64,000 nucleotides of DNA from Aplidium turbinatum (Eukaryota > Chordata > Ascidiacea > Aplousobranchia > Polyclinidae), in assembly GCA_918807975.1 (NCBI GenBank), contig OU964919.1, forward strand, positions 38,075,824 to 38,139,823, given 5' to 3'. Positions within the stretch are counted from its first letter, which is position 1. Every line of letters begins with the position of its first letter. The position numbers were made by a program, and so were the translations under genes. The notes below the pieces were generated by a model. The model saw only the letters and a list, made by a program, of their open reading frames with translations. It did no database searches and was not told where the DNA came from. Positions 21,672 to 32,074 of this stretch are shown here, in pieces.

Positions 21672-22142
21672 TTTGAATAAGGTAAGTCTCACGAGCCTTA
21701 TTCAAAGTGCGAACGACTAATTGCGACCTGGTGGCTTTGGAAACATTGCTGCCAAAAAGCGACTAACAGCAAGCCTTGCTTTCCTCGCTAGAGCGAGCGA
21801 GTGAAAGCGACACCGGCCTAACTTTTACCAGCCTTTTTAGATTTTTTTTTAAAGTCAGTTAGATAAATAAATAACTAGAAAGTTTAGAAAATAGCCTAAG
21901 TCAGCTAGATCAGTGGCCCCCTGCTGGGAACCACTGATCTAGGCGAGTAGTTAGCTTTTGTTTCCCTCCCTAGATTTTTTTTGGAGTCAGCCTTTTCCCC
22001 TTAAGGGAATTAGCTGATTGCCACGTAGATAGGTCAGGTGAGAATAGTCAGTTAGCTACAGCGAGTCTAGACAGTACGTGACCAGCTTTTAGGGTGTGGT
22101 CAAGACAGAATTTAGCTGAACTTTCCTTCAGAAGGAAAGTTT
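21672..22142 (+). promoter_or_regulatory. LINE 5' UTR with several hairpins
   Basis: Four inverted repeats lie in this leader: tttgaataagg/ccttattcaaa (21672-21706), ctagatcagtgg/ccactgatctag (21905-21942), ttcccctt/aagggaa (21994-22009) and aactttcctt/aaggaaagtt (22119-22142). LINE leaders often carry internal promoters or self-cleaving ribozymes. Which of these applies here is unknown. Confidence 0.4.
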
Positions 22143-22229
22143 GAAACTGTTAAAGCTTGAATTTCGGTAAGTCCTTTTGAATTTATTTATTACTTACCTA
22201 AATAAACATCTTTAAACAATACTTACTTC

Positions 22230-23609
22230 ATGATGGGCGATTCTAAGGCCAATGAGTTTAAGTATCAAAGAACCTTGGTTGTGCAAGCATCCAGCCAGAC
22301 CTGGCTTGATGTAAGCACTTTCATCAGTTTCTTTATGCAAGATGGCTTCCTTGCAAAGTATGGAAAGGAGCTAAAAGCTGTGCGTGCCAAGAGCCTGCGG
22401 CAGCACATTTTCACCGTCACGTTCTCAGCTTCTGAGAACGAAACCAAATCCGTGCTGATGGAACAGCTGGCGCTAGACCATCAGTCACCCGTGACCTATT
22501 CACACAAGGAAGTAGGTTACGTGATCAAAGTATGGCGACCGATGCCACCATGCGACGTGATCACATTATATCCAGTGCCAGACGAGTGGCATCTGGATTT
22601 AATTAATGAGTTTGCTTGCCAAGCAAACTGGGGAAATGTTTACCAGATGGTTAAAGGTAAACACAAGCAGCACCCCACCATCTGCAACGAGTTTCTGCAT
22701 GTGTACCTGCAGAACACTAAACTCGCCAACATCCCAGATAAGGTGCAGATGTTTGGTGAATGGATCTCCATCACCAAGCCTGGAGAAGGACATTTGCCAC
22801 TCTGCCAGATTTGCAAAGTCCGGGGCCACCTAACTTCCAAATGCCCCACGAAGCCGAAGAAGACCCAGGCCAACCCACCTCGAGACCGGGAGTCCAAGGC
22901 CGACCCACCCCGAGACCGGGCGCCTAGACAACCCAGGAAACAGGGACGCTCGAGAGAATCCATAAACAGAAGCAACGAACTCTTCTGCCAAAGATCAGAG
23001 GCCGCTTTCCTTGCGAGACAGGCCGAGAAGTCCAGACCGCGTTTTGCTGCATCCAGACCAAAAAAAACGTATGTGTCAGATTCGTCGCCAACCAGGCAGC
23101 AGCTCGCCTGTCATGTGTGCCGATCAACAGGCCGACACAAACCTGGTTGCAATGCAAGAGAAAAGTTCAGGGAAAAGAGTAGGAAGAGAAAGAACCCCCC
23201 CACGAGCGACGATGGCTTTATCACCGTGGGCAAAGGAGGGAAACACAACCCCAAAACCTCCATGCGCAGCATCTTCTCATCAGATGCTGAGATAGTGGAT
23301 AAGCCCATGTCCAACACAGAGTCCAAGACATCGACTCCAAAAGAACCCTTGCTAAAGCGGAGATCGATTGCCCAACCAGCATCTCCCAGGACGACGAATC
23401 CCAGAGACCACGACGCATCCCACGCCAGCTCCAAGGATGCGTCGGTCTCAGTTGACAATGACAACTCGTCAACTGACTCGGAGTCCGTTTCTTCGAGAGA
23501 GTCTACGCGGGCTGAACTGACCGGGACCTCTCCTCTCCATCGAAATGTCTTCAGTTCGGTGGGTGAGCTCACGGACTCAGACGGCGTCCCAGCCAACTAC
23601 ACGGTCTAG
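22230..23609 (+). CDS. LINE ORF1 protein, nucleic-acid-binding, 459 aa
   Basis: This ORF would encode the RNA-packaging protein of the LINE particle. Two zinc knuckles are visible: C192-x2-C-x4-H-x4-C205 (CQICKVRGHLTSKC) and C294-x2-C-x5-H-x3-C307 (CHVCRSTGRHKPGC). Between them is a basic, proline-rich stretch with repeated PPRDR units (NPPRDRESKADPPRDRAPRQ). The first 180 residues show no motif I can name. The C-terminal third is Ser/Thr/Asp-rich. The start is the first of two adjacent ATGs. The gap to ORF2 is 45 bp in the same frame, which suggests reinitiation or an independent start. Confidence 0.85.
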   Translation: MMGDSKANEFKYQRTLVVQASSQTWLDVSTFISFFMQDGFLAKYGKELKAVRAKSLRQHIFTVTFSASENETKSVLMEQLALDHQSPVTYSHKEVGYVIKVWRPMPPCDVITLYPVPDEWHLDLINEFACQANWGNVYQMVKGKHKQHPTICNEFLHVYLQNTKLANIPDKVQMFGEWISITKPGEGHLPLCQICKVRGHLTSKCPTKPKKTQANPPRDRESKADPPRDRAPRQPRKQGRSRESINRSNELFCQRSEAAFLARQAEKSRPRFAASRPKKTYVSDSSPTRQQLACHVCRSTGRHKPGCNAREKFREKSRKRKNPPTSDDGFITVGKGGKHNPKTSMRSIFSSDAEIVDKPMSNTESKTSTPKEPLLKRRSIAQPASPRTTNPRDHDASHASSKDASVSVDNDNSSTDSESVSSRESTRAELTGTSPLHRNVFSSVGELTDSDGVPANYTV

Positions 23610-23654
23610 TCCAAAACTCTTAAACTTTAATCTGCTTTTTCTCTATCTATAATC

Positions 23655-26600
23655 ATGTTCACAGATACGGAGAGTGACGATTCGGACGCCGGACTGGGCA
23701 ACCTCAAGGTTGGCTCAATGAACATCAACGGAATATCCAAGAAATTGCGAGATGTCAAACAGTTCTTTACATCTCACAGACTCTCTGTACTGGCAATTCA
23801 GGAAACACACAGAATCCCCACCGATCAACTCGAAACGTGGGCTCAACATAACAATTACATAACATACAACAACATAGAACCTGATAGAACCCCCTTCTAT
23901 GCAGGAACAATGTTCATCGTAAAGAAGGACATACACGATAGGTCCGAAATCACACATCACACCACAGTACAAAATCGAATACATCACCTCAACATCAAAT
24001 GTGGTAAAAATAACATAAACATATTCAATGCATACCTTCCGCAGAGCAGCGGAGAGAGAAAGTCATGTTTTGAACTGCTCTCCGAGGCTATGCTGGAATA
24101 TGAACATCAACATGTGGTCTTACTTGGTGATTTTAACGTGATCCTTGATCCGTTGGACACTGCTAAGCCGCAATATTTCTTCACTACACCGGATAAAACA
24201 GCACTTAGAACATTAATACATCATAACCAATTGACAGACATATTCAGACAAGAATATCCTTACAAAAGACTGTTCACGCGCCAAAACCACAACAGTAAGA
24301 CCAGGATAGATAGAATATACATAAATGAACATGCACTTGAAAATTATCATAACATCAAACATGAATACTTCACATCATCAGACCACTGCACATTACCAAT
24401 AATTCATCTAAAATATCAACAACACACCAAATGGGGTGAATATTCATACAAAATCAATAACAGCATATTAGAATATGCTCACGTCATAACAGAGCTCGAA
24501 ACGGCTTGGGAAAACTGGACCATAAACGTACCACAAATAGAACCACCAGACATGCTTATAAGGTGGGACCATGGCAAGAAAATGTTGAAAAATCGACTGA
24601 TTGAACTCTCGCAAGATGTCGCACTCAAGCGTAGAGAAGATTACAATCAAGCGAAACATATGCTCCACACTCTGGACGCTCATCCAGACCACGTCCTGGA
24701 AAACGGTCGCCCGGAATTCTTGGAGAAAATCAACAACTTCTACGATTATAAAGCAGTCGGATCGCAAATCAGATCCAGAACTATCCCAACTAGCGACGAA
24801 GAGCCATCTAAAAGCTTCTTCAAAGCAGAGGAACAAAATTGTAAAAGTACCTCTATCACTGAGATACACGACGCAAACAACACAACACTCACCAAAAAAG
24901 AAGACATTCTCAAAGAAGTACACAGCTTCTACCACTCCCTATGGGGCATAGAAGACCACATCAACCCTCAAGAACAGAACAGCTACCTGAACATTCTGGG
25001 AGAGGCCAAAATTGAAGAAGACGCAGCTGAACAAGCAGAACAGCTCATAACTCTAAAAGAAGTAAAAACCGCCATCGATTCTCTTAACAAGGATTCTGCA
25101 CCTGGATCAGATGGTCTCGGATCATTATTCTACCAAAAATGCTGGCATTTCATGAAACACGACATTCTAGAGATGCTTACAAATTGCTACTTAAGAAAAA
25201 CAATGACTCCCTCAATGAGAGAAGCAAAAGTGAAGTTAATCTTTAAAAAAGGTGAAAAAGAAAAGCTCAAAAATTGGAGACCGATCTCTCTACTCAACAC
25301 TGATTACAAGATCTTGAGTAAAATCCTTTCCAACAGACTCACACCCATGATCACAAACCTGATTTGTCCGAATCAGAAATGTGGACTACCGAACCGCAGA
25401 ATAGAGCATGTCACAATGAACATACAAGCCGCCCTGGAAGCATCTCAAACACAACACAGGGACTTGTACGTCATGATAACTGACTTTGAAAAAGCATTCG
25501 ACAGAGTTAGTCACTCCTTCCTCTATGGAATCTTGAAGAAACTCGGAGTAAAACCAATAATGATGAACTACCTGTCTTTGGTATACAACAAAACAAAAAG
25601 CAAGATAGAAATCAACGGAGCCTTAACAAAACGAATCAACGTCAAAAGGGGCATAAGACAAGGTTGTCCCCTCAGCATGCTCTATTTCATAATCTGTGCC
25701 GACGTGTTGACCCGTCGCATAGAAAAAAACCATCTGATCAACGGTTTTCGCTTTTCCAAGCTGACAATCAAAATCCAGCAATATGCGGACGACACTACAT
25801 TCATCACAAGAGACATTCCATCTCTCAAAGAAATCAACAGAGAACTAGCCATCTACCAGACGATGTCCGGCCAGAAAGTGAACCAGGGAAAGACCCAGAT
25901 CCTGGCGTCCAAACCGGACCTGGCCCAAAGAGCTCAGCAGCCCTTTCCAGAAGCTGCGATCTTGAACAACGTCAAGATCCTGGGCATCTGGCTAGGAACA
26001 AACAAAACAGAAGTTGACAAGATGAACTGGCAGACCGCCATCAGGAAAACTCAAACGATCGCCAACATCCACAAACCACGAAGACTCTCCCTCTATGGAA
26101 AGATTTCCATCATCAACACTCTCTTGGTACCCGTCACTTTGCATCTCAGTAGAGTGCTGATGCCAACGAAACAACACATCAAAGAACTAAACAAAATCCT
26201 CTTCGACTTCCTCTGGTATCCTTCGCCATTTGAACAGCTCCAGAGAAGCAAGACATTTCCTCCTGTCAAAGATGGAGGCATCAACATGGTGGACATCCAA
26301 TCAAAATTTCAAACTAGTCGCATAGACAGAATTCGGCACCTCTTCCCACTAGAAGACGCCACCGAAATCTGGCACGAATGGGCCATGTTCAATTTGAGCT
26401 ACAGAATGAGACACATTAATCCTCATCTGTTCTCCAACAGCATTCCGCATGCCCCAATTCCAAACGAAATGTATGCGGACATCTTCAAGTCCTTTTGCAA
26501 ACTCAAAGGCTTGAAACACGACTGGGAAAATACTTCCTACAAAAACATCTACCTCAATCTGAAAACGCAAAATGAAAAGAAGATTGACAAGATAAATCAA

Positions 26601-27245
26601 AACGGAAAGAAGATTCCTTGGAATGAGATCCTCTTGAAAAACAAAGGAATCAAACTCCTCCTTCTACCTTACCTATCCTCCATGTCCTTTCGGATTGCTC
26701 ATGGAGGATACAAATGGGGAGAATTTCAAAGAAGACTACAATCTGACAGAAAAACAAATTGCAAATTCTGCAGAAAAACTGAAGACAATGTGACCCACGT
26801 CCTCACCGAGTGCTCCTTTGCACAAGGAATATGGAAGCGCCTGAAACAACAATATTTTGACCTAACCAAGGAAGACACAGAAATAACAAAGGACATGATC
26901 CTATACAACCAACTCCCTGGAGGACAAAAGAACAACCTGATCCTACTGACCATGATGAATATCGCCAAGCACACCATCATCCAAAAGAAGATATCTCTGG
27001 ACATAGGCGACACATATATACAGGACACAAAACGGTCCACCATTCAAGCCCTGTGGGTCATTATGACAAAAACGAAAGACATAACACAAAAGCATAACAT
27101 TCCTTTGTCATCTGACATTTCTACTCCTTCCAAACCTCCTCCTACGGTCAGAAGAAAGAAGAAACAGTCGAGATCCACTCTTCAACCGCCCTCTCAGTCG
27201 TCCTCGGTGGTAGGGATGACTGATTGCAGCGGTGGATCTCACTAG
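23655..27245 (+). CDS. LINE ORF2 protein: endonuclease and reverse transcriptase, 1196 aa
   Basis: This enzyme nicks target DNA and copies the element RNA at the nick. The APE-type endonuclease fills about residues 16-250, with MNING near the start, QETHR, LLGDFNV (about 156-162) and SSDH (241-244). The reverse transcriptase includes WRPISLLNTDYKI, ITDFEKAFDRVSH (FEKAFD from about 611), RQGCPLSMLYF and QYADDTTFI with catalytic YADD at about 710-713. A C-terminal C-x2-C-x7-H-x4-C finger starts at about residue 1036 (CKFCRKTEDNVTHVLTEC). The length is usual for L1/Tx1-type ORF2. The last ~20 residues are encoded inside the first unit of the 3' repeat. All core catalytic motifs appear present. 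Confidence 0.92.
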   Translation: MFTDTESDDSDAGLGNLKVGSMNINGISKKLRDVKQFFTSHRLSVLAIQETHRIPTDQLETWAQHNNYITYNNIEPDRTPFYAGTMFIVKKDIHDRSEITHHTTVQNRIHHLNIKCGKNNINIFNAYLPQSSGERKSCFELLSEAMLEYEHQHVVLLGDFNVILDPLDTAKPQYFFTTPDKTALRTLIHHNQLTDIFRQEYPYKRLFTRQNHNSKTRIDRIYINEHALENYHNIKHEYFTSSDHCTLPIIHLKYQQHTKWGEYSYKINNSILEYAHVITELETAWENWTINVPQIEPPDMLIRWDHGKKMLKNRLIELSQDVALKRREDYNQAKHMLHTLDAHPDHVLENGRPEFLEKINNFYDYKAVGSQIRSRTIPTSDEEPSKSFFKAEEQNCKSTSITEIHDANNTTLTKKEDILKEVHSFYHSLWGIEDHINPQEQNSYLNILGEAKIEEDAAEQAEQLITLKEVKTAIDSLNKDSAPGSDGLGSLFYQKCWHFMKHDILEMLTNCYLRKTMTPSMREAKVKLIFKKGEKEKLKNWRPISLLNTDYKILSKILSNRLTPMITNLICPNQKCGLPNRRIEHVTMNIQAALEASQTQHRDLYVMITDFEKAFDRVSHSFLYGILKKLGVKPIMMNYLSLVYNKTKSKIEINGALTKRINVKRGIRQGCPLSMLYFIICADVLTRRIEKNHLINGFRFSKLTIKIQQYADDTTFITRDIPSLKEINRELAIYQTMSGQKVNQGKTQILASKPDLAQRAQQPFPEAAILNNVKILGIWLGTNKTEVDKMNWQTAIRKTQTIANIHKPRRLSLYGKISIINTLLVPVTLHLSRVLMPTKQHIKELNKILFDFLWYPSPFEQLQRSKTFPPVKDGGINMVDIQSKFQTSRIDRIRHLFPLEDATEIWHEWAMFNLSYRMRHINPHLFSNSIPHAPIPNEMYADIFKSFCKLKGLKHDWENTSYKNIYLNLKTQNEKKIDKINQNGKKIPWNEILLKNKGIKLLLLPYLSSMSFRIAHGGYKWGEFQRRLQSDRKTNCKFCRKTEDNVTHVLTECSFAQGIWKRLKQQYFDLTKEDTEITKDMILYNQLPGGQKNNLILLTMMNIAKHTIIQKKISLDIGDTYIQDTKRSTIQALWVIMTKTKDITQKHNIPLSSDISTPSKPPPTVRRKKKQSRSTLQPPSQSSSVVGMTDCSGGSH

Positions 27246-27535
27246 CACAGTACGGTCGTAGATCATCTTTGAAGAAGTTTAGACAGCCAAGGGCGTAACA
27301 ACCCACCTTTAACCCGTCCCTCTCACTCATCTGCAACGGCCTGATGCCGGAAGAGTGATTGCAGCGGGAGATCTTTAACCGTCCCTCTCCGTTGTCCCAC
27401 TCGCTCTGGGATGACAGGATTGCAGCGGCCAATTCCAAGACGACTCTGGGGTCAGCGAAAGCTACCCTCTCTCTGGCCGCTCCTCTCTGGCATCTCCGCC
27501 AAATGAGGTGTCAGACTGCAGTGGCCCGTTTCCTC
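27182..27535 (+). repeat. Imperfect repeats in the LINE 3' end
   Basis: Units built as aacc-gtccctctc ... gatgac-gattgcagcgg recur with gattgcagcgg at about 27222-27232, 27357-27367 and 27418-27428. A weaker fourth (gactgcagtgg) is at about 27514-27524. The first unit overlaps the end of ORF2. Such 3' repeats may be what the element's own reverse transcriptase recognises. Confidence 0.7.
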
Positions 27536-27612
27536 CAAACAGGTGCCCTTCTTGAAGCGGGCAACAAGAAGATACACACACACAAACAAACTCAAATAAA
27601 ATTTAAAAATTA

Positions 27613-28334
27613 ATTATCTACCAAAACGCGCTAGTTCTTGAGCTTGACCCGCCATCTCCTAGACTGCTCCAAGATCAGCAAGAGGAAAGTTGAGACAGGC
27701 AGATCAGCTTGAGGCAGCCACTAACCAAACATTTACATCCACAGATTACCATCTACCGCGGTGGGTCCCTTCGGTCGTAGTGAGTCCCTCGCCTCCCTGG
27801 TAGGTATCTTCCATGTAAGTATGGTGTGCCTGCTGAGTGTTTGGGTGTGTGGACGGCTCCCGGAGCGGACGCACTAATGATGAGACAGGAAACAAATCCA
27901 TTCCATATGGACAATTTGTAAACCTGCAAGATGTAGTGGTATCCATCTTGAACTCTGAGCGTTGCGCGAAAAAAAAAAAAAAATACTCACCTACAAGAAT
28001 ACAGATTGTGAAGATTACTCCCCGACATACTGACATACTGTTTGACATACTGTTCAGGACGTTTTCGCTACAGCAAATAAACTAGCGTGAAGAATAAGTT
28101 ACAAAAACGCCTTAGTGACTCGTAACTAAAACAATACAATAAATATGTACAATGCGTGGTACAAAGATACGGTAGGTTTGGTGCGTGAAACAGTTCTGCA
28201 TGTGACTGTGCATTTGCAAACCTACAACTTGTTTCACATTCGATTGCTTGTGACAACACAATGCATGTGTAAATTGATAGTTCATGTTTTTTTACAGTCG
28301 CAGAACAATTAATGGTCATTGTCAAGTATATATT
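27613..28334. other. No gene recognised
   Basis: A minus-strand open frame (28048-27746) reads MDTTTSCRFTNCPYGMDLFP but matches no domain I know. A triplet of gacatactg repeats lies at about 28023-28050 and an A-run at about 27969-27983. The stretch could hold an unrecognised exon, but there is no positive evidence. Confidence 0.35.
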
Positions 28335-28825
28335 AGAGTTGAGCATGGAGTGGAGTCAGAGTGGAGCCGGAGTTTGCCTGATTGTCAGAAAGTGGAGTGG
28401 ACTTGGAGTTTCACTTAAAAAAGTTTTGAAGTTGAGTGGATTCGGAGTTTAGTTCAGCAACTTTGCATTTAGTTAAATCAAACAAGTCCCATATAGTTCT
28501 GTGTGTAGATGAACAAAATGAAAACTATCCCTGTAATTTTCGACTGAGCGCAAGGCTTATTAGTGCACTCCACTACTGTAAAACATTTTTTTGCTGTTGA
28601 AGGGGTCAAAGCTTTTTTAGCGCCTACCTCTCAACTATTTCCTGCTGTATCTTGTACGCATTGGCAAGTGGCTAGTGTCATATGTTAATTTAAAATTTGA
28701 TTTTGCAGTTAAGCGATTAGGAGTCTAAAATGATGACAATTTTCAGAGTTGGATTGGAGAGGAGTCTGGTTTTATGGAGTAGGAGTGGAGTCAGAGAATC
28801 AAAAAACACACTCCGTTTAACACTG
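28335..28825. mobile_element. Second copy of the gagtggagtc TIR element
   Basis: It is the reverse-orientation relative of 14266-14726, with the same arms and core. It is diverged enough to be an independent older insertion. No coding capacity. Confidence 0.55.
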
Positions 28826-28865
28826 GTATATATGGAGATGATGCTGCCAAAAAAATTGACAAGCA

Positions 28866-29693
28866 TTAACCGTATCTGTTACTGGCGTAGACCTTATGGT
28901 CTCGCACTCTGCTAATTCAGCAATTTCACATAGAAGCAGTGACGCTAGAAACCTGAGATTTCTTGACTTTTACTTTTTTTTCTTGCCTCAACTTTTAATC
29001 CCGATTATGTTGGTATCGGATAATTGTGAAGTTCACAATAAACCTTTTGTTACAGCCAGTTATAAAATGCAAAAAATTTCCTGATATTCAATAGCTTGAT
29101 TGACAGTTTACTATTAGCGTGCGGTTTCATTTTGTGTCTGTCAGTCATAACACGACGGCGCTAAAATTCCATTCTCTACCCAAGTAGCAAAATCCGTCAT
29201 TTTTACATTGATTCAACGTCGATTTTGCTGTCTGGGTAGGGAGTTGGTCTTTGACGCGATATGAGTCATTCTTTACTGGCAGACATCAATTAGGAAGGTA
29301 ATTTATTATTTGCGCAAATTGCTTTGTAGTGCAAAAAGTGCATGGAATACTGTTTGCACAAAAACGGAAAAACAAAATTGATGAAATTCTGTGTTCTATG
29401 CAAGAGGACTTTCAAAATAAAATGTCAACTGAGAAATTTTACCAAGAAATGGCAAAAATAGGTCAAAAACCGAGTCTTTATCACCTTTTCTATCTAAAAT
29501 ACACAATCACGAATATATTTTGCAAACTAAATTGATTGAAGTGATAGATAAGGCTTTTGACCAACGGCATACTTTTTCCCGTTGTTATTTGATATAAGCC
29601 GACGAAGTAATTAGCAATAAGAGAGACGTAGACCTGATGGTCTCGGCCAGTAACTCTTGACGCCAAAAGGAAGCAGTGACAGATACGGTTAAC
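28866..29693. repeat. Segment bounded by an inverted repeat
   Basis: The left edge has ttaaccgtatctgttactg and the right edge has the complement (cagtgacagatacggttaa). Inside each edge is a gtagacc-t-atggtctcg motif in direct orientation (about 28885 and 29627). It may be a non-autonomous transposon. The interior frame 29329-29535 has no recognised domain. Confidence 0.35.
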
Positions 29694-30014
29694 CGCATTT
29701 AACTTTATAGCAGTCTTGCACTTAACAAAGAAGCATGGCAGTGATTTACTCCCTTGCGTTTGCGCAAGCTAAACATTTTTCCTCAATCGGACAATATTTA
29801 GCTTAAGGCCCGTTGGGGGTTCTCGGGGTTCCCAGGAACCCTCCCTTGAACCGAAAAGGTCCACATTTTGGAGAAGGTGTAGTGTACAATGTACATACAA
29901 TCACAGGATCAGCTACCTATGATCAGCCGAAACCTTCCAGATAGTTCTGAATAAGAGATTTCTGGAAGATAAATGGATGGTGGTAGCCTACAATAGTAAA
30001 GTAATAAACTTTGA

Positions 30015-30240
30015 TCATTGCTGCGTCATAATGCCTTGTGTTGCAATGTCAATGGTGTCCATCTGTTTGTAAATAGTCGCAAACATTCGGTTGTTTGAAC
30101 TGTTGTCTGTCATTGTGGTACGAAGCAATGTTTTTACTCGCCTCATGGCGCTAAAACTGCGTTCAGCATTGACCGAGAGGAGCGCGATTGTTCGATAAAT
30201 GCACAAACGTTTGTGCATTTCCGAACGATAATCTTTGTTG
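30015..30240 (-). mobile_element. hAT transposase C-terminal fragment
   Basis: The minus strand encodes LLSVNAERSFSAMRRVKTLL then RTTMTDNSSNNRM. This is the hAT dimerisation motif (AERSFSxxRRxKTxLRxxM) of the TTF-type/ZMYM-like group, different from the hAT at 10.4-10.7 kb. No upstream catalytic region is visible. An interrupting repeat starts at 30252. Confidence 0.75.
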
Positions 30241-30251
30241 CTTGTTTAGAA

Positions 30252-30372
30252 CAGGGGTCCGCAAATACTTGTTGGCGCGACCCAAAAAAATAATCGTTTG
30301 AAATCTTCGCTGCCCAAACGTTTCGCAAAATACTTTGTAATTTAATATCAATTTCAATACGGTCGCGGACAA
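30252..30372. mobile_element. Short hAT-like MITE
   Basis: It begins caggggtccgcaaatac and closes near ggtcgcggac, the usual layout of small hAT MITEs with caggggt-type ends. Target duplications were not resolved. Confidence 0.35.
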
Positions 30373-30479
30373 TTTTGGGCTTATTGAGCGGGGGAATTTT
30401 CTACCACTCCTATACCTTCAGTAATTCAGGAATGGACCAAATTGGGCATAATAAGCGAGTGGACCTATTAACCGTGGGC

Positions 30480-31622
30480 TTCGTTGACATCGTCGTGTAA
30501 GCCTCTGGGGCCGAGGGTCTATCCTTTTACTACTCCAGATTTACGATGTTCCCGGACTACACTGGAAGGCTACTACAGAGCAAACAGTTTTTGGCTTCAT
30601 CATCCAAGACGCGAAGACCTTCCACTTCGTTACTTGGCTTAAAGGTGGTAGCCTACAGTCATTGATGATGTGGTCTGCGGTCTGTTCCTCGGCACCACAT
30701 TCACAGGAGGGGGAAGAGGCCATTCACCATTGGTGCATGGTTGAGCGGAAAAGCGCGACGCCCGTTCCATGACTGTTGAGGCGTACCCATGCCTGTCTTT
30801 GTAGTGTTAGGCCTATGGAGCATGTGTTGGCGTAGGAAATGAACGAATGGAGTCTGGTGGAACTTGACTTTCGTTCAGTATTCCGTTTATGGTGCGCCCA
30901 AGCAGCCGCAGAGATGTTTTGCTCATCAGCTTCGTTGATCAGAAGCTGAGCGGCTGGCACGAATGGGTGTCTTGATTTCAGTCGGCGGGGGTGCCCGTTT
31001 GGGAGAGCAAAGATCTTGTGGTGGAGAAGATGACTAGGCTCCAGTGTCCGTCGACCGAGAGGCAGAGTGGTTTTTTCGCGGTGAAGCTCAGGAGATTGGA
31101 TACCAGCGAGAATGGAGAGATTGTCCAATGGTGTGGGGCGCAGGCATCTGGTCACTGTGTGCAGGACGCTGTTTATAGCAGTGTCGGTGTTGTGGCAGTG
31201 AGCACTGCAGCAACAAACAGATGCACAGTAAGCTACTCTGCTGAAGAGTAGACAAGGGCTAAGGCTTCTATACGAAAAGTGTTAGCTCTCGCCCCCCAGC
31301 TGGAGCCTGCCAGGCTCTTGAGTAGCCCAGCGTGGGATGTCAGTTTCTTGCGCAGTGACACCAAATGGTGGTGGTACTGGTATGTGAGCGATCTGTCTAG
31401 TGTCACCCCAAGATATTTTGGTTCGGGGCTGAAGGGCAGAAGTTTTCCATTGTTCTGAACATGTAGCTCACAATCAGCTTCCCGATTGTTTGGGTGGAAA
31501 GCTGCTGCCACAGTTTTGGTTTCGCTGAGTTTCAGTAGCCAGTTCTGGGGATTAGCTGAGAGAGTTTTCATATCCTTGGAAAGTAGAAATTTTCTTGTAA
31601 AAAATTGTACGAAACTCAGCAC
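30480..31622 (-). mobile_element. Jockey/CR1-like LINE 3' fragment, broken
   Basis: Minus-strand coding blocks carry LLKLSETKTVAAAFHPNNRE and PEPKYLGVTLDRSLTYQYHH (31622-31233, end of the reverse transcriptase). Then come RLKSRHPFVPAAQLLINEAD and NTCSIGLTLQRQAWVRLNSH (31155-30724), and finally CECGAEEQTADHIINDC (30720-30541), the C-terminal CCHC. The pieces lie in more than one frame with stops between, so it is a dead, 5'-truncated copy. Family assignment rests on these well-known motifs; the clade is uncertain. Confidence 0.75.
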
Positions 31623-31641
31623 GTCAAAGAGTATATGATTG

Positions 31642-31720
31642 CAGTGGCGTACGCAGGGGGGGGGGTGGGAATTGGGCCATGCCCCCCCTGCGTACCCTTA
31701 AAAATGTTTTAGTAGCTAAC
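31642..31720. mobile_element. hAT-like terminus with G/C-run hairpin
   Basis: It starts cagtggcgtacgcaggggg and folds on the nearby ccccccctgcgtac. This resembles the start of the cagtggcgta hAT MITEs in this window. Its other end was not found. It sits directly at the upstream break of the LINE fragment. Confidence 0.4.
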
Positions 31721-32074
31721 GACGTAGATTAAGGCATTTAATATGTTTTGCATTGCTCTGTCAAAGCAATTACTGTAACAATGTTGTTTTATAGACTAAG
31801 CCAATACGAAATACATGGTCCAATCCACCTACCCCACCCCAGGTATGCCAATGTGGCATAGTGTTCTGTAAGCCTATTATAGTGATTAGTGAGAGAGAAG
31901 TGGATAAAGTCTAAACTAAAACCATACTGGGATATTATGAAGACGTCTGGGATATCAATAGCCAGTGGCGTAGCCAATGGGGGGGGTGGGTGGGCTGGAG
32001 CAGTGCCGGTCTTAGGGTTTTTCGGGCCCTGTGCGGAATATGCTTTTGCGGGCCCCAATGACAATAATCCAATT

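Larger units (their letters stand above)
21600..27612 (+). mobile_element. Apparently full-length LINE, L1/Tx1-like
   Basis: It has a structured 5' UTR, two long uninterrupted ORFs in the same frame separated by 45 bp, a repeat-bearing 3' UTR and an A-rich tail near 27575-27612. ORF1 carries two CCHC knuckles. ORF2 carries an APE-type endonuclease, a reverse transcriptase with YADD and a C-terminal CCHC. Residue patterns such as KNWRPISLLNTDYKILSKIL and GIRQGCPLSMLYFI fit the L1/Tx1 group. The 5' boundary and target duplication were not determined. No stops or frameshifts are visible, so it is either young or still active. Confidence 0.85.

Noticed and set aside
23111-23596. Long minus-strand open frame opposite LINE ORF1
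   Set aside because: A shadow of ORF1; its composition mirrors the Ser/Asp-rich coding strand.
27746-28048. Minus-strand 100-codon frame upstream of the collagen-like gene, considered as its first exon
   Set aside because: The hydrophobic start runs into an A-run-derived Phe stretch, no donor in the right phase was found, and the Tx1 LINE separates it from exon a.
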